From NCBI RefSeq assembly GCF_001279725.1, contig NZ_LGDE01000001.1:62001-126000 (forward strand): DNA of 64,000 nucleotides, written 5' to 3'. The translations under genes and the position numbers were made by a program. The notes under the pieces are model-generated. The model was given only the letters and a program-made list of their open reading frames with translations, searched no databases and had not been told where the DNA came from. Source of the DNA: Streptomyces sp. WM4235. GTDB lineage: Bacteria > Actinomycetota > Actinomycetes > Streptomycetales > Streptomycetaceae. Positions within the stretch are counted from its first letter, which is position 1, and each line of letters opens with the position of its first letter. Positions 18,301 through 26,457 of this stretch are shown piece by piece.

Positions 18301-19223
18301 TGCTCTACATCGACCTGTTCTTCGCCCCCGTCCAGCAGCTCTCCCAGGTGTTCGACGGGTACCAGCAGGCCACCGTCTCCCTGGGCCGGATCCAGGACCT
18401 GCTGCGCGAGCCCACCACCACTCCGCGTCCGGCGGATCCGCGCGCGCTGCCCCGGCTTCGGGGCGAGGTCGCCTTCGAGGACGTCCACTTCGCCTACGGG
18501 GCCGCCGAGGAGCGGGGGGCGAAGGGCGACGCGTTGGCCGGGATCACCCTGCGGATACCCGCCGGGCAGACCGTCGCCTTCGTGGGCGAGACCGGGGCGG
18601 GCAAGTCCACGCTGGTCAAGCTCGTGGCCCGGTTCTACGACCCGACCGGCGGCCGGGTCACCGCGGACGGCGTGGACCTGCGGGAGCTCGACCTGACGGA
18701 GTACCGCCACCGGCTCGGGGTCGTCCCCCAGGAGTCGTACCTCTTCCCGGGGACGGTCCGCGACGCCATCGCCTACGGGCGGGCCGAGGCGAGCGACGCC
18801 GACGTGGAGGCGGCGGCCCGCGCGGTCGGCGCCCACGACATGATCGCCACCCTCGACGGCGGCTACCTGCACACCGTCGCTGAACGGGGCCGCAACCTGT
18901 CGGCCGGTCAGCGCCAGCTGATCGCCCTGGCCCGCGCCGAACTCGTCGACCCGGACGTGCTGCTGCTCGACGAGGCCACCGCGGCCCTCGACCTGGCCAC
19001 CGAGGCACAGGTCAACCTGGCGACGGAACGGCTCGCCGGCAAGCGCACCACGCTCGTCGTGGCGCACCGGTTGACCACGGCCGCCCGGGCCGACCGGGTC
19101 GTCGTCATGGACCGGGGCCGCGTCGTGGAGGACGGCACGCACGGTGAACTCCTGGCGCGGGGCGGTCGGTACGCCGAGCTCTGGCGGACCTTCGCGGGGG
19201 AGGACGAGCGGGCCGCGGCCTGA
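15336..19223 (+). CDS. Single-chain ABC exporter made of two fused half-transporters
   Basis: 1295 aa. Order: membrane domain 1 (about 20-310), NBD1 (about 340-590), linker (590-690), membrane domain 2 (about 700-1010), NBD2 (about 1040-1295). NBD1 has Walker A GASGSGKST (about 375), signature LSGGQRQ and Walker B LLLLDDATSAVD, with Asp in place of the catalytic Glu. NBD2 has GETGAGKST (about 1083), signature LSAGQRQ and Walker B LLLLDEATAALD. The linker contains repeats of Arg-Asp-Ile-Glu. It belongs to the multidrug/lipid exporter type that is usually two separate genes. GTG start with GGGGAGG upstream. Substrate unknown. No neighbouring regulator points to one. Confidence 0.93.
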   Translation: MAAAQTAAGEKQGWGRRLAAYTWRYRLNVLLALGSSLGGMAVMALVPLVTKIILDDVIGDKSRPMGPWAGMLIGAAALVYVMTYIRRYYGGRLALDVQHDLRTDMYDAITRLDGRRQDELSTGQVIGRATSDLQLIQGLLFMLPMTIGNFLLFGISLGIMLWLSPLLTLVALLMAPVLWFIAKRSRKKLFPATWYAQAQAAAVAGVVDGAVTGVRVVKGFGQEEQETGKLREAGRRLFGGRMRAIRLNSRYTPALQAVPALGQVAILALGGWMATKGQVTLGTFVAFSTYLAQLVGPVRMLAMVLTVGQQARAGAERVFELIDTEPVIREGERELPADAPATVEFEDVAFGYDPARPVLDGFSLAIREGETVALVGASGSGKSTVSLLLPRFYDADRGTIRVGGHDVRDLTYDSLRGAIGLVPEDSFLFSDTLRANISYGRPDATDAQIEAAALAAQADGFIRELPAGYDTTVGEQGLTLSGGQRQRVALARAILTDPRLLLLDDATSAVDARVEHEIHEALRAVMAGRTTLLIAHRRSTLALADRIAVLDRGRLSDIGTHEELERRSPLYRRLLTDPEALGGGSPRIRETPAMTEFERDIECGIERDVERDIERDIDRDIEIEAEIDSEPVNAKRRVAGGITPELWQRQDDAKAAAGPAAGTGLRAPGAGHSMAGAVAGMPATPELLAQVAALPPADDLPAVDETRAASAEESYGLRRLLGGFWAPLAISLGLVALDAGAGLLLPILIRHGIDQGVEQAALGAVWVASGLALLVVIGQWAAQFAETRMTGRTGERVLYALRVKIFAQLQRLGLDYYERELTGKIMTRMTTDVDALSTFLQTGLVTAVVSVFTFLGILVALLVLDVELALIVFATLPVLVVGTIVFRRKSVAAYELARDRVSSVNADLQESVAGLRIVQAFRREHDGAARFAERSDAYRQARVRGQWLISVYFPFVQLLSSGAAAAVLIAGAGRVEAATLTTGALVAYLLYIDLFFAPVQQLSQVFDGYQQATVSLGRIQDLLREPTTTPRPADPRALPRLRGEVAFEDVHFAYGAAEERGAKGDALAGITLRIPAGQTVAFVGETGAGKSTLVKLVARFYDPTGGRVTADGVDLRELDLTEYRHRLGVVPQESYLFPGTVRDAIAYGRAEASDADVEAAARAVGAHDMIATLDGGYLHTVAERGRNLSAGQRQLIALARAELVDPDVLLLDEATAALDLATEAQVNLATERLAGKRTTLVVAHRLTTAARADRVVVMDRGRVVEDGTHGELLARGGRYAELWRTFAGEDERAAA
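17125..17222 (+). repeat. Tandem repeat coding for an RDIE-type charged linker
   Basis: A 12-base unit close to GAGCGGGACATC repeats about six times inside the ABC exporter gene, encoding alternating Arg-Asp-Ile/Val-Glu residues. The product would be a highly charged helix between the two halves. Repeat number may vary between strains. Confidence 0.7.
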
Positions 19224-19456
19224 CTCCCCGTCCGCTCCCCGACACCCCGCCCGCGTCCTGTCACGGGCCGCCGGCGCCGCGCTGCCGCCGACGTCGGCGG
19301 GGGCCCGCCGGCGCCTCTACAGCCGCCCCCGCACGCCCTGTTCGGGCACGAACCTGCCCCTTCGGGATGCCCTTGTGGGGTGCAACCATCCGGGGGGTCA
19401 GCGCGTCGTACGTACGTGCGTGCGCACGACGTGCGTCGGATCGGGGGACCAGCGTG
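19224..19456. other. Gap with GC-rich inverted repeat and promoter region
   Basis: After the ABC exporter stop there is an imperfect inverted repeat around 19267-19316 (GGCGCCGCGC...CCGCCGGCGCC), a plausible terminator. Around 19406-19440 lies an alternating CGTACGTACGTGCGTGCGCACG stretch with CGTCGT/ACGACG ends, upstream of the secreted protein gene; it may be an operator. No gene. Confidence 0.4.
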
Positions 19457-19858
19457 ATGCAGAAGCGAAGCAGGCGCGGCCGGACACGGACCGTGACCTT
19501 CGGGGTGTTCGGGGCGGCGCTGTGGCTGGGTGTCACAGGGGTCGTCGCGGCGCCCCCGGCGCAGGCGGCGACCGCCGGGTGCGGGGGGCAGCTGGTCAAG
19601 ACCCTGCCCTTCTCGACGGGCGAGGTGCGGGTCTACAAGAGCCGTACCCAGGCCTGCGCGATCACGGTCGCCTCGCGGCCGGGCGAACGCCGGGAGATGG
19701 CGGTGAGCATCCAGCCGCGCGGCGGGGTGCCGGTGCGCGACGCCGGCCGATACACCCGGTACGCGGGCCCCGTCACCGTCGGCGCGATCAACCGCTGCGT
19801 GTTCGTCAAGGGGAGCGTGGGCGCCGGATCGACCTCTTCCGGCTGGATCCTGTGCTGA
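19457..19858 (+). CDS. Small secreted protein of unknown function
   Basis: 133 aa. A signal peptide (RSRRGRTRTVTF, hydrophobic core, cleavage after AQA at about residue 38) is followed by a 95-residue domain with four Cys (AGCGGQ, QACAIT, NRCVF, final ILC), suggesting two disulfides. The family is not recognised by name; similar small extracellular spore- or surface-associated proteins exist in streptomycetes. A GTG three bases upstream is an alternative start. It appears monocistronic. Confidence 0.78.
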   Translation: MQKRSRRGRTRTVTFGVFGAALWLGVTGVVAAPPAQAATAGCGGQLVKTLPFSTGEVRVYKSRTQACAITVASRPGERREMAVSIQPRGGVPVRDAGRYTRYAGPVTVGAINRCVFVKGSVGAGSTSSGWILC

Positions 19859-19967
19859 CCGTGGCTTGATCACGACATTGCGGCCGATCGATCCAACCGG
19901 GTCTGTTCAGCGGCGTGTTGACCCCGCTAGGTTCACGGCGACCGAAGTGAACGCAAGGGGAGGGTGA

Positions 19968-21401
19968 ATGCGCAAGACGCTCGGATGGCTGCTGTCGCTC
20001 GTGGTGCTCATCGGCACCATGGGCGCGGCCGGTGTCACGGCCCAGGCGGCCACCGCCGCGGGGCCGACCGCCGCCACGGACATCAAGGACCGGATCCTCG
20101 GCATCCCGGGGATGAGTCTGATCGAGGAGAAGCCGTACCCCGGGTACCGCTTCTTCGTACTCAACTACGAGCAGCCGGTCGACCACCGGAACCCGTCGAA
20201 GGGCACCTTCAAGCAGCGCCTCACCCTGCTGCACAAGGACACGTCCCGGCCCACGGTCTTCTTCACGTCCGGCTACAACGTCAACACCAACCCGCGCCGG
20301 AGCGAGCCGACGACCATAGTCGACGGCAACCAGGTGTCCCTGGAGTATCGATTCTTCACGCCCTCCCGGCCCGAGCCGGCCAACTGGGGCAACCTGGACA
20401 TCTGGCAGGCCGCCAGCGACCAGCACCGCATCTTCACCGCCTTCAAGAAGATCTACAGCAAGAACTGGATCGCCACGGGCGGCAGCAAGGGCGGCATGAC
20501 GGCCACGTACTACGAGCGTTTCTACCCGCGTGACATGGACGGCGTCGTCGCCTACGTCGCGCCGAACGACGTCAACAACAAGGAGGACTCGGCCTACGAC
20601 CGGTTCTTCAACAAGGTCGGCACCAAGGAGTGCCGCGACAAGCTGAACAACGTGCAGCGCGAGGCGCTGATCCGCCGCGTTCCGCTGGAGGCCAAGTACG
20701 CCGCCGCCGCCACCGAGAACGGCTGGACCTTCACCACCGTCGGGAACCTCGACAAGGCCTACGAGGCCGTCGTGCTCGACTACAGCTGGGCGTTCTGGCA
20801 GTACAGCCTGCTGGCCGACTGCGCCGCGATCCCGACCGCCGCGACCGCCTCCGACCAGGAGATCTGGGACACGATCGACGCGATCTCGGGCTTCTCGGCC
20901 TACGCCGACCAGGGACTCGAGACGTACACGCCGTACTACTACCAGGCGGGTACCCAGCTCGGTTCGCCCGACATCAAGCAGCCGCACCTCAAGGGCCTGA
21001 GCCGCTACGGCTACCAGCCGCCGCGCAACTTCGTGCCCCGCGACATCCCGATGACCTTCCAGCCGGGGGCCATGACGGACGTGGACCGCTGGGTGCGCGA
21101 CAACGCGAACCAGATGCTGTTCGTGTACGGGCAGAACGACCCGTGGGGCGCCGAGCCCTTCCACCTCGGGTACAAGGTCAAGGACAGCTACGTGATGATC
21201 GCGCCGGGCGCCAACCACGGGGCGAACGTCGCGCAGCTCCAGGAGGGCGAGAAGGCCCTCGCGACCGCGCGGATCCTGAAGTGGGCCGGGGTGGCCCCGG
21301 CCGCCGCGCTCGGCGACTCGGCGAAGGCGAAGCCGCTGGCCTCGCCGGACGCGCGGCTAGACCAGCGGGACCTGGAGCGCGAGCCGCAGCTGCGGCCGTA
21401 A
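19968..21401 (+). CDS. S37 family tripeptidyl aminopeptidase (PS-10 type)
   Basis: 477 aa secreted serine peptidase. Signal peptide at 1-27 (RKTLGWLLSLVVLIGTMGAAGVTAQA). The alpha/beta-hydrolase core includes YRFFVLNYEQPVDH, the nucleophile elbow GGSKGGMTATYYERFYP (Ser near residue 172) and C-terminal FVYGQNDPWGAEPF and ANHGANV, which should supply Asp and His. This matches the PS-10/S37 peptidases of Streptomyces that remove tripeptides from peptide N-termini outside the cell. ATG with AGGGGAGGG upstream, and TAGGTT at 19928-19933 as a candidate -10. Confidence 0.9.
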   Translation: MRKTLGWLLSLVVLIGTMGAAGVTAQAATAAGPTAATDIKDRILGIPGMSLIEEKPYPGYRFFVLNYEQPVDHRNPSKGTFKQRLTLLHKDTSRPTVFFTSGYNVNTNPRRSEPTTIVDGNQVSLEYRFFTPSRPEPANWGNLDIWQAASDQHRIFTAFKKIYSKNWIATGGSKGGMTATYYERFYPRDMDGVVAYVAPNDVNNKEDSAYDRFFNKVGTKECRDKLNNVQREALIRRVPLEAKYAAAATENGWTFTTVGNLDKAYEAVVLDYSWAFWQYSLLADCAAIPTAATASDQEIWDTIDAISGFSAYADQGLETYTPYYYQAGTQLGSPDIKQPHLKGLSRYGYQPPRNFVPRDIPMTFQPGAMTDVDRWVRDNANQMLFVYGQNDPWGAEPFHLGYKVKDSYVMIAPGANHGANVAQLQEGEKALATARILKWAGVAPAAALGDSAKAKPLASPDARLDQRDLEREPQLRP

Positions 21402-21443
21402 CCCTCCCGCAGGGTTCGGGGCCGCGGGCCGGCGTACGGGGAC

Positions 21444-23267
21444 CTACCCGTACGTCAGCCCGTGGCCCAGCGGGTAGCGGCCCGGCACCGGGACCGGGAG
21501 ACGGCCCTCGGGTCGCCGCCGGCCGGTGATCACCCGGGCCGCCGCCCGCATCTCCACGTCCGTCCAGCAGTACGTCGCCACCTCCGCCGCACACGTCGGC
21601 AGCCGGGCCGGGTCGTACGGATTGCGGATCGCCACCACGACCACGGGAACCCCGGTCGCGAGCAGTTCCGTCACCAGGGCGCGCTGCGGGCTCTCCCCCT
21701 CCGGGACGTTGTACGTGCACACGAGCACCGCCGCGTTGCCCGGAGCCGCCGCGACCGCGCGGCCCGGGGGAACCGTCGACGCCCGGCAGCCCAGGGCGGT
21801 CAGCTCCCGCGCCAGTACCTCCGTGGGAGGCCCGGTGGTACCCGAGGGGGACACCGGGTCCGTCCCCGTCACCAACAGCCGCGGCGCGAGCGCCGGGTCC
21901 AGGGGCAGCAACCGCACGGGATTGGCCAGCAGGGTCGTCGTACCGGCCGCGATCTCGTCGGCGGCGGCCAGGTGCGCGGGCGTGCCGACGGCGGCGTCCA
22001 CCGCGCGGGCCGAGGTGTACGGGTTCTCGAACAACCCGCGGCGGGCCTTCAGTTCCAGGATCCGCAGGACCGATTCCTCGATCCGGGCCTCCGTCAACTC
22101 GCCCGACTCCACGGCCGCGAGCACGCTGCGGTGCGCGAGAGCGAGGTCGGGCGGGTTCAGCAGCTGATCGCAGCCCGCCCGGAGAGCCAGTACCGGGACC
22201 CGGTCGTCCCCGTACTTCTGGCGGACCCCGGCCATGTCGAGGGCGTCGGTGACCACCACCCCCCGGAAGCCGAGGCGTTCGCGCAGGATGCCCGTCACGA
22301 TCGGCCGGGAGAGCGTCGCCGGATCCTCCGACGGGTCGAGCGCGGGGAAGACGATGTGCGCCGTCATGACGACGTCCACTCCCGCCTCGACCGCCGCGCG
22401 GAACGGGGGCTCGTCCAACTCCTCCCAGACGGCGCGGGTGTGCCGCATCACCGGGAGCCCGACGTGGCTGTCCGTCTCGGTGTCGCCGTGGCCGGGGAAG
22501 TGCTTCGCCGCCGCGGCCACCCCCGCCCCCTGGTAACCGCGGACCTGGGCGGCGACCAGGGCCGCCACCGCGCGCGGGTCGGAGCCGAAGGACCGTACGC
22601 CGATCACCGGGTTGGCCGGGTTGACGTTCACGTCGGCCACCGGTGCGTAGTCCTGCCGGACGCCCATCGCGGCCAGCTCCACGCCCGCGATCCGCGCGGC
22701 CCGGCGGGCCCGCGCGGCCGAACCCCCCGCGCCCAGCGCCATCGCCCCCGGCAACAGGGTCGCCGGCTTGCCGATCCGGGTGACGGCGCCGTGCTCCTGG
22801 TCCGTGGAGAGCAGCAGCGGGACGCGGGCCCCGGTGTCCGCGGCCGCCCGCTGGAGGCCGTTGGACAGGTCGGCGATCTGGTGCGGCGCACGGGTGTTGT
22901 GGGCCCAGGCGAAGTAGACGATCCCGCCGAGGTGGTAGCGGGCGACCAGTTCGGCCGCGGTGCGCACCCCGAAGAGCGTCAGGTTCTGCTCGGCGTCCGC
23001 CGGGTCCGGGTCGGTCGCCGAATGCCCGTACACCCGGGACACGAAGAGTTGGCCGACCTTCTCGGCAAGGCTCATCCCGGCCGCCAACCGGCGCAGCGCG
23101 GCCCGGTCGGGCCGATGCCCCCAGGGCCCGCCCGGGGCCTCTCCCGGGGCGCGTGGGTCGTCCGGGGCGCGGCGGGCCCCCGAGGCCGCGGAGGCGGCCC
23201 CGGAGGCCGTGACGGCAGCCAGGGCGGCCGCGGCGAGCAGGGACCGGCGGGAGGCGTGGTACGACAC
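21444..23267 (-). CDS. Secreted GH3 beta-N-acetylhexosaminidase (NagZ-like)
   Basis: 607 aa. The N-terminus carries a twin-arginine-like signal (SRRSLLAAAALAAV), so export may be by Tat. The GH3 domain spans about 65-420: STDQEHG, DVNVNPANPVIG, the NagZ-type KHFPGHGDTETDSH (Asp-His acid/base dyad) and VVTDALDM, whose first Asp is the nucleophile. A C-terminal GH3_C-like domain follows. It should release N-acetylglucosamine from cell-wall or chitin fragments. The start GTG at 23267 lies just before the signal; a GTG slightly upstream is possible. It follows the LysR gene on the same strand. Confidence 0.88.
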   Translation of the reverse strand: MSYHASRRSLLAAAALAAVTASGAASAASGARRAPDDPRAPGEAPGGPWGHRPDRAALRRLAAGMSLAEKVGQLFVSRVYGHSATDPDPADAEQNLTLFGVRTAAELVARYHLGGIVYFAWAHNTRAPHQIADLSNGLQRAAADTGARVPLLLSTDQEHGAVTRIGKPATLLPGAMALGAGGSAARARRAARIAGVELAAMGVRQDYAPVADVNVNPANPVIGVRSFGSDPRAVAALVAAQVRGYQGAGVAAAAKHFPGHGDTETDSHVGLPVMRHTRAVWEELDEPPFRAAVEAGVDVVMTAHIVFPALDPSEDPATLSRPIVTGILRERLGFRGVVVTDALDMAGVRQKYGDDRVPVLALRAGCDQLLNPPDLALAHRSVLAAVESGELTEARIEESVLRILELKARRGLFENPYTSARAVDAAVGTPAHLAAADEIAAGTTTLLANPVRLLPLDPALAPRLLVTGTDPVSPSGTTGPPTEVLARELTALGCRASTVPPGRAVAAAPGNAAVLVCTYNVPEGESPQRALVTELLATGVPVVVVAIRNPYDPARLPTCAAEVATYCWTDVEMRAAARVITGRRRPEGRLPVPVPGRYPLGHGLTYG

Positions 23268-23365
23268 CCGCCGGACGCTACTGCGGGGGCGCGTCGGGGG
23301 AGTCCCGGACACTCGCGGAGTCCCCCGGACGGGGTGCGGCGGGCGCGGCCGGGCCGCCTCGCGCG

Positions 23366-24289
23366 TCAGGTCCCGGACTCCGGCCCCGGGGCCGCCGCGA
23401 CCCAGTGCTCCCGGAGCGTGCGCACCGTCTCGGTGATGGCCGGGCGTCGGGCGGCCCCGGTCCGCCACAGGGCGTACAGCCTGCGTACCGGCCCCGGTTC
23501 GAGCCGGACGGCCACCGCCCCCGGCGGCAGCGCGCCGGTGCCCAGGCGCGGTACGACGGCCACGCCCAGTCCGGCGGCGACCAGCGCCACGATGGTGTGG
23601 TTCTCCTCGGCGACGTGCGCGATGTCCGGCTCGAACCCGGCGGTGCGCAGTGTCCGGGTCAACCAGTCGTGGCAGACCCGCCCCGGCGGCTGACACACCC
23701 ACCGCTGTCCGCCCAGGTCCGCCCGCCGGATCACGGCCCGCGCGGTGAACGGGTGCCCGGCCGGCACCACCAGCTCGCAGGGGTCGTCCCCGATGACGGC
23801 CTGCTCGACGCCCTCGGGGGCCGGCAGCGGGGCGATGTCCCAGTCGTGCGCCACCGCCAGGTCGGTGACCCCGCGGGCCACCAGGTCCACCGAGAGGTGG
23901 GGGTCCACCTCCGTGAGGCGGACGTCCAGGGCCGGATGCCGGGCGGCCAGGTCGGCCAGCACCGCCGGCAGCAGGCCGCGCGCCGCCGAGGCGAAGGCGG
24001 CCACCGTCAGCAGCCCGCTCGGCTGCCCGCGCCGCTCCTCCAACGTGGTCTCGGCGCGCTCCACGATCGCCAGCAACTCCCGCGCGGTGTCCGCGAGGTG
24101 CCGGGCCTCCTCGGTGAGGGCGACCCCGCGGCCGCGTCGTTCCAGCAGCGTGGTGCGGGTCTCCCGTTCCAGCTTGGCGATCTGCTGGGAGACGGCCGAG
24201 GGGGTGTAGCCGAGTGCGGCCGCCGCGCCCGCGACCGAACCGTGGACGGAGACGGCGTGCAGGGCGCGCAGCCGGGCCAGATCGAGCAT
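23366..24289 (-). CDS. LysR family transcriptional regulator
   Basis: 307 aa, standard LysR length. N-terminal helix-turn-helix: LDLARLRALHAVSVHGSVAGAAAALGYTPSAVSQQIAKLE; then a coiled linker and a periplasmic-binding-like effector domain to the C-terminus. It is divergent from the EamA transporter gene with 106 bases between, and a T-N11-A-like stretch (ATTCGTAAGCGATGC) lies in the gap at about 24319-24333. The likely role is control of the transporter by a small effector of unknown nature. Confidence 0.92.
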   Translation of the reverse strand: MLDLARLRALHAVSVHGSVAGAAAALGYTPSAVSQQIAKLERETRTTLLERRGRGVALTEEARHLADTARELLAIVERAETTLEERRGQPSGLLTVAAFASAARGLLPAVLADLAARHPALDVRLTEVDPHLSVDLVARGVTDLAVAHDWDIAPLPAPEGVEQAVIGDDPCELVVPAGHPFTARAVIRRADLGGQRWVCQPPGRVCHDWLTRTLRTAGFEPDIAHVAEENHTIVALVAAGLGVAVVPRLGTGALPPGAVAVRLEPGPVRRLYALWRTGAARRPAITETVRTLREHWVAAAPGPESGT

Positions 24290-24395
24290 GGGCCCAGGGT
24301 AGCCCCGAGACCCCGACCATTCGTAAGCGATGCTTCATCCATCCCGGAAGAGATCCGCGCTGGTGCTACATGGTCCGGGGGTCGATGCTCGGATC

Positions 24396-25331
24396 ATGCG
24401 TCCCGTACACACCGCACTCGCCGTTCTCGTCGCCGCCGTCTGGGGCTTCAACTTCGTCGTCATCGAGATCGGACTCGGCCACTTCCCGCCCCTGCTGCTC
24501 TCCGCCCTGCGCTTCCTCGTCGCCGCGCTGCCCGCCGTGTTCCTCGTCGGCCGGCCCAAGGTCGCCTGGAAGTGGGTCATCGGCGTCGGAGTGGCCCTCG
24601 GCATCGCCAAGTTCGGTCTCCTGTTCACCGGCATGGCCGCCGGGATGCCGGCCGGCCTCTCCTCCCTGGTCCTCCAGGTCCAGGCCGTCTTCACCGCCGT
24701 CCTCGCCACCGTCGTGCTGCGCGAGCGGCCCGGCCGGGTACGGCTGATCGGGATGCTCGTCGCGCTCGCAGGGATCGGCGTCGCCGCCGCCGACGGGGGC
24801 GCCTCCGGGCCGGTGCTCGGCTTCGTCCTGGTCGTCGCGGCCGCCGCCTGCTGGGGCGTGTCCAACGTGCTGACCCGCAAGGCCGCCCCGCCCGACGCGC
24901 TGAACTTCATGGTCTGGGTGTGCACCGTCCCGGTGCTGCCGCTGCTCGCGCTCTCGCTGCTGCTGGAGGGGCCCGAACGGGACCTGGCCGCGCTGCGCGC
25001 CCTGGACTGGTCCGGGGCGGCCGTCATCGGCTACGTCGCCTGGGTGTCGACGGTGTTCGGCTTCGGCGCCTGGGGCTACCTGCTGCGCCGCTACCCGGCC
25101 TCCTCGGTGGCGCCGTTCTCGCTGCTGGTGCCCGTGTTCGGAATGTCCTCGGCCGCGCTGGTCCTCGGCGAGTCCGTCTCCGGCCTGCGCTGGCTGGCCG
25201 CCGTGCTCCTCGTCGGCGGGGTCGGCCTGACCTCCCTGTCGCCCGCGCGGGCGAAGCCCCGTACGCCCGCCGCCGCGCCCCTCAGCGCGGTGGGTGCTCC
25301 CGGAGCGGCAGCCGCCAGTCCTGCCCCGTGA
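24396..25331 (+). CDS. EamA/DMT family transporter
   Basis: 311 aa with ten predicted membrane segments in two EamA repeats. First repeat begins TALAVLVAAVWGFNFVVIEIGL, second begins VLGFVLVVAAAACWGVSNVLTRKAA. The WGFNFV and GESVSGLRW landmarks are typical. Drug/metabolite transporters export amino acids or other small metabolites across the inner membrane; substrate unknown. It is divergent from a LysR regulator that probably controls it. The last 50 bases overlap the end of the convergent GNAT gene. Confidence 0.92.
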   Translation: MRPVHTALAVLVAAVWGFNFVVIEIGLGHFPPLLLSALRFLVAALPAVFLVGRPKVAWKWVIGVGVALGIAKFGLLFTGMAAGMPAGLSSLVLQVQAVFTAVLATVVLRERPGRVRLIGMLVALAGIGVAAADGGASGPVLGFVLVVAAAACWGVSNVLTRKAAPPDALNFMVWVCTVPVLPLLALSLLLEGPERDLAALRALDWSGAAVIGYVAWVSTVFGFGAWGYLLRRYPASSVAPFSLLVPVFGMSSAALVLGESVSGLRWLAAVLLVGGVGLTSLSPARAKPRTPAAAPLSAVGAPGAAAASPAP

Positions 25332-25812
25332 GCGCGACCCCGTACGAGCGGTGCGGCCGTTCGGCGACCAGGGTGAAACCGGCCCGCTGGTAGAGGGAAC
25401 GGGCCGACTCCAGGACGTCGTTCGTCCACAGCACCAGCTCGTGGTAGCCGACCGAGCGGGCGAAGGCGACGACGGTGTCGACGAGGAGGGCGCCGACGCC
25501 GTGACCGCGCGCCTCGGGCTCGACCAGCAGCAGCCGCAGGCGCGCGGCGCCGGGCTGTCCGTCTTCGCGTACGCACATCACCGAGCCGACCGGCTCGCCG
25601 TCGAGTTCGGCGATCCAGACGCGCTCCACATAGGGGTCGTGGTCCTCGGCGAACCGCGCGACGACCCCGGCCACCAGGCCCTCGAACTCCTGGTTCCAGC
25701 CGTACTCGGCGGCGTACAGGGCGCCGTGCCGCGACACGATCCACCCCAACTCGCCGGGGACCGGCTCCCGTAGCCGAACCCGCGCGCGAGAGTGGTCACC
25801 AGGGGGCTCCAT
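25282..25812 (-). CDS. GNAT family N-acetyltransferase
   Basis: 176 aa. The acetyl-CoA site is VEPEARGHGVGALLVDTVVAFA, with the RGHGVG pyrophosphate-binding motif, followed by LVLWTNDVLESARSLYQRAGF. The first 40 residues are of the type found fused to MarR-linked acetyltransferases (GELGWIVSRHGALYAAEYGWNQEFE). Substrate unknown. It overlaps the convergent EamA gene by 50 bases at the 3' ends. Confidence 0.9.
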   Translation of the reverse strand: MEPPGDHSRARVRLREPVPGELGWIVSRHGALYAAEYGWNQEFEGLVAGVVARFAEDHDPYVERVWIAELDGEPVGSVMCVREDGQPGAARLRLLLVEPEARGHGVGALLVDTVVAFARSVGYHELVLWTNDVLESARSLYQRAGFTLVAERPHRSYGVALTGQDWRLPLREHPPR

Positions 25813-25920
25813 GGCGCCCGAGGATAGCGCGCGGAGCGGGCCGGGGGCACCGGGCCCGCCCCGCGAGGACGGCCCGGCACCGCCCGGCCCGCGCTGCTCC
25901 GTACGGGCGACCGGCGCCGC

Positions 25921-26457
25921 CTACTTCTTGCCGCCGCCCAGGATCTGCCCCAGCACGTCGCCGAGGCCACCGCCCGGCGCCGGCCCGGAACCCGCTTCCG
26001 CGGAACCCGGCGCCGCGCCGGGGGCCGGGGCCGCTCCCGTGCCCTTGTCGGCCGCCCGCTTGGCGAAGACCGCCAACAGCACCGGGATCAGCAGCTCGAT
26101 GACCCGGGCGACGGTGGGCGCGGGGATGCCGGTCTTCTTCGAGACCGCGTTGGCCACCGGCTTGCTCACCTTGGCGAGGACGCCGGCCATCAGCCCGCCG
26201 CCGAGCAGCCCGCCGCCGAGGGTGGCCACGCCCTGCAACGGGGGTTCGGCCACTTCCGCGACGGCCTGGCGGACCTCGTCGCCGTCGTGGTCGTCGGCCT
26301 CGACCTTCTGCTGGAGGTCACCGGTCATCGCGCCGACCGTGGTCGCGATCGTGTCGCGCGCGCCCGCCGCGTCGGTGCCGAGGAGGCCCGCGATCTCGGT
26401 GAGCCTGTCGTCGTCGAGCTCATTGAGCACGTCGTCCTGGAAAGAGGGTTCGCTCAT
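25921..26457 (-). CDS. DUF937 domain-containing protein
   Basis: 178 aa. The N-terminal half matches DUF937: FQDDVLNELDDDRLTEIAGLLGTDAAGARDTIATTVGAMTGDLQQKV. A Gly-rich stretch GGGLLGGGLMAGVL and a helical segment with VIELLIPVLLAVFAKRAADKG follow, then a Pro/Ala/Gly-rich tail ending GLGDVLGQILGGGKK. DUF937 proteins are small, often self-associating, and of unknown function in actinomycetes. No signal peptide. Monocistronic. Confidence 0.85.
   Translation of the reverse strand: MSEPSFQDDVLNELDDDRLTEIAGLLGTDAAGARDTIATTVGAMTGDLQQKVEADDHDGDEVRQAVAEVAEPPLQGVATLGGGLLGGGLMAGVLAKVSKPVANAVSKKTGIPAPTVARVIELLIPVLLAVFAKRAADKGTGAAPAPGAAPGSAEAGSGPAPGGGLGDVLGQILGGGKK

Noticed and set aside
15141-19142. 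1333-aa antisense frame opposite the ABC exporter
   Set aside because: Antisense shadow typical of high-GC DNA; no recognisable domain, while the sense frame has complete ABC exporter motifs.
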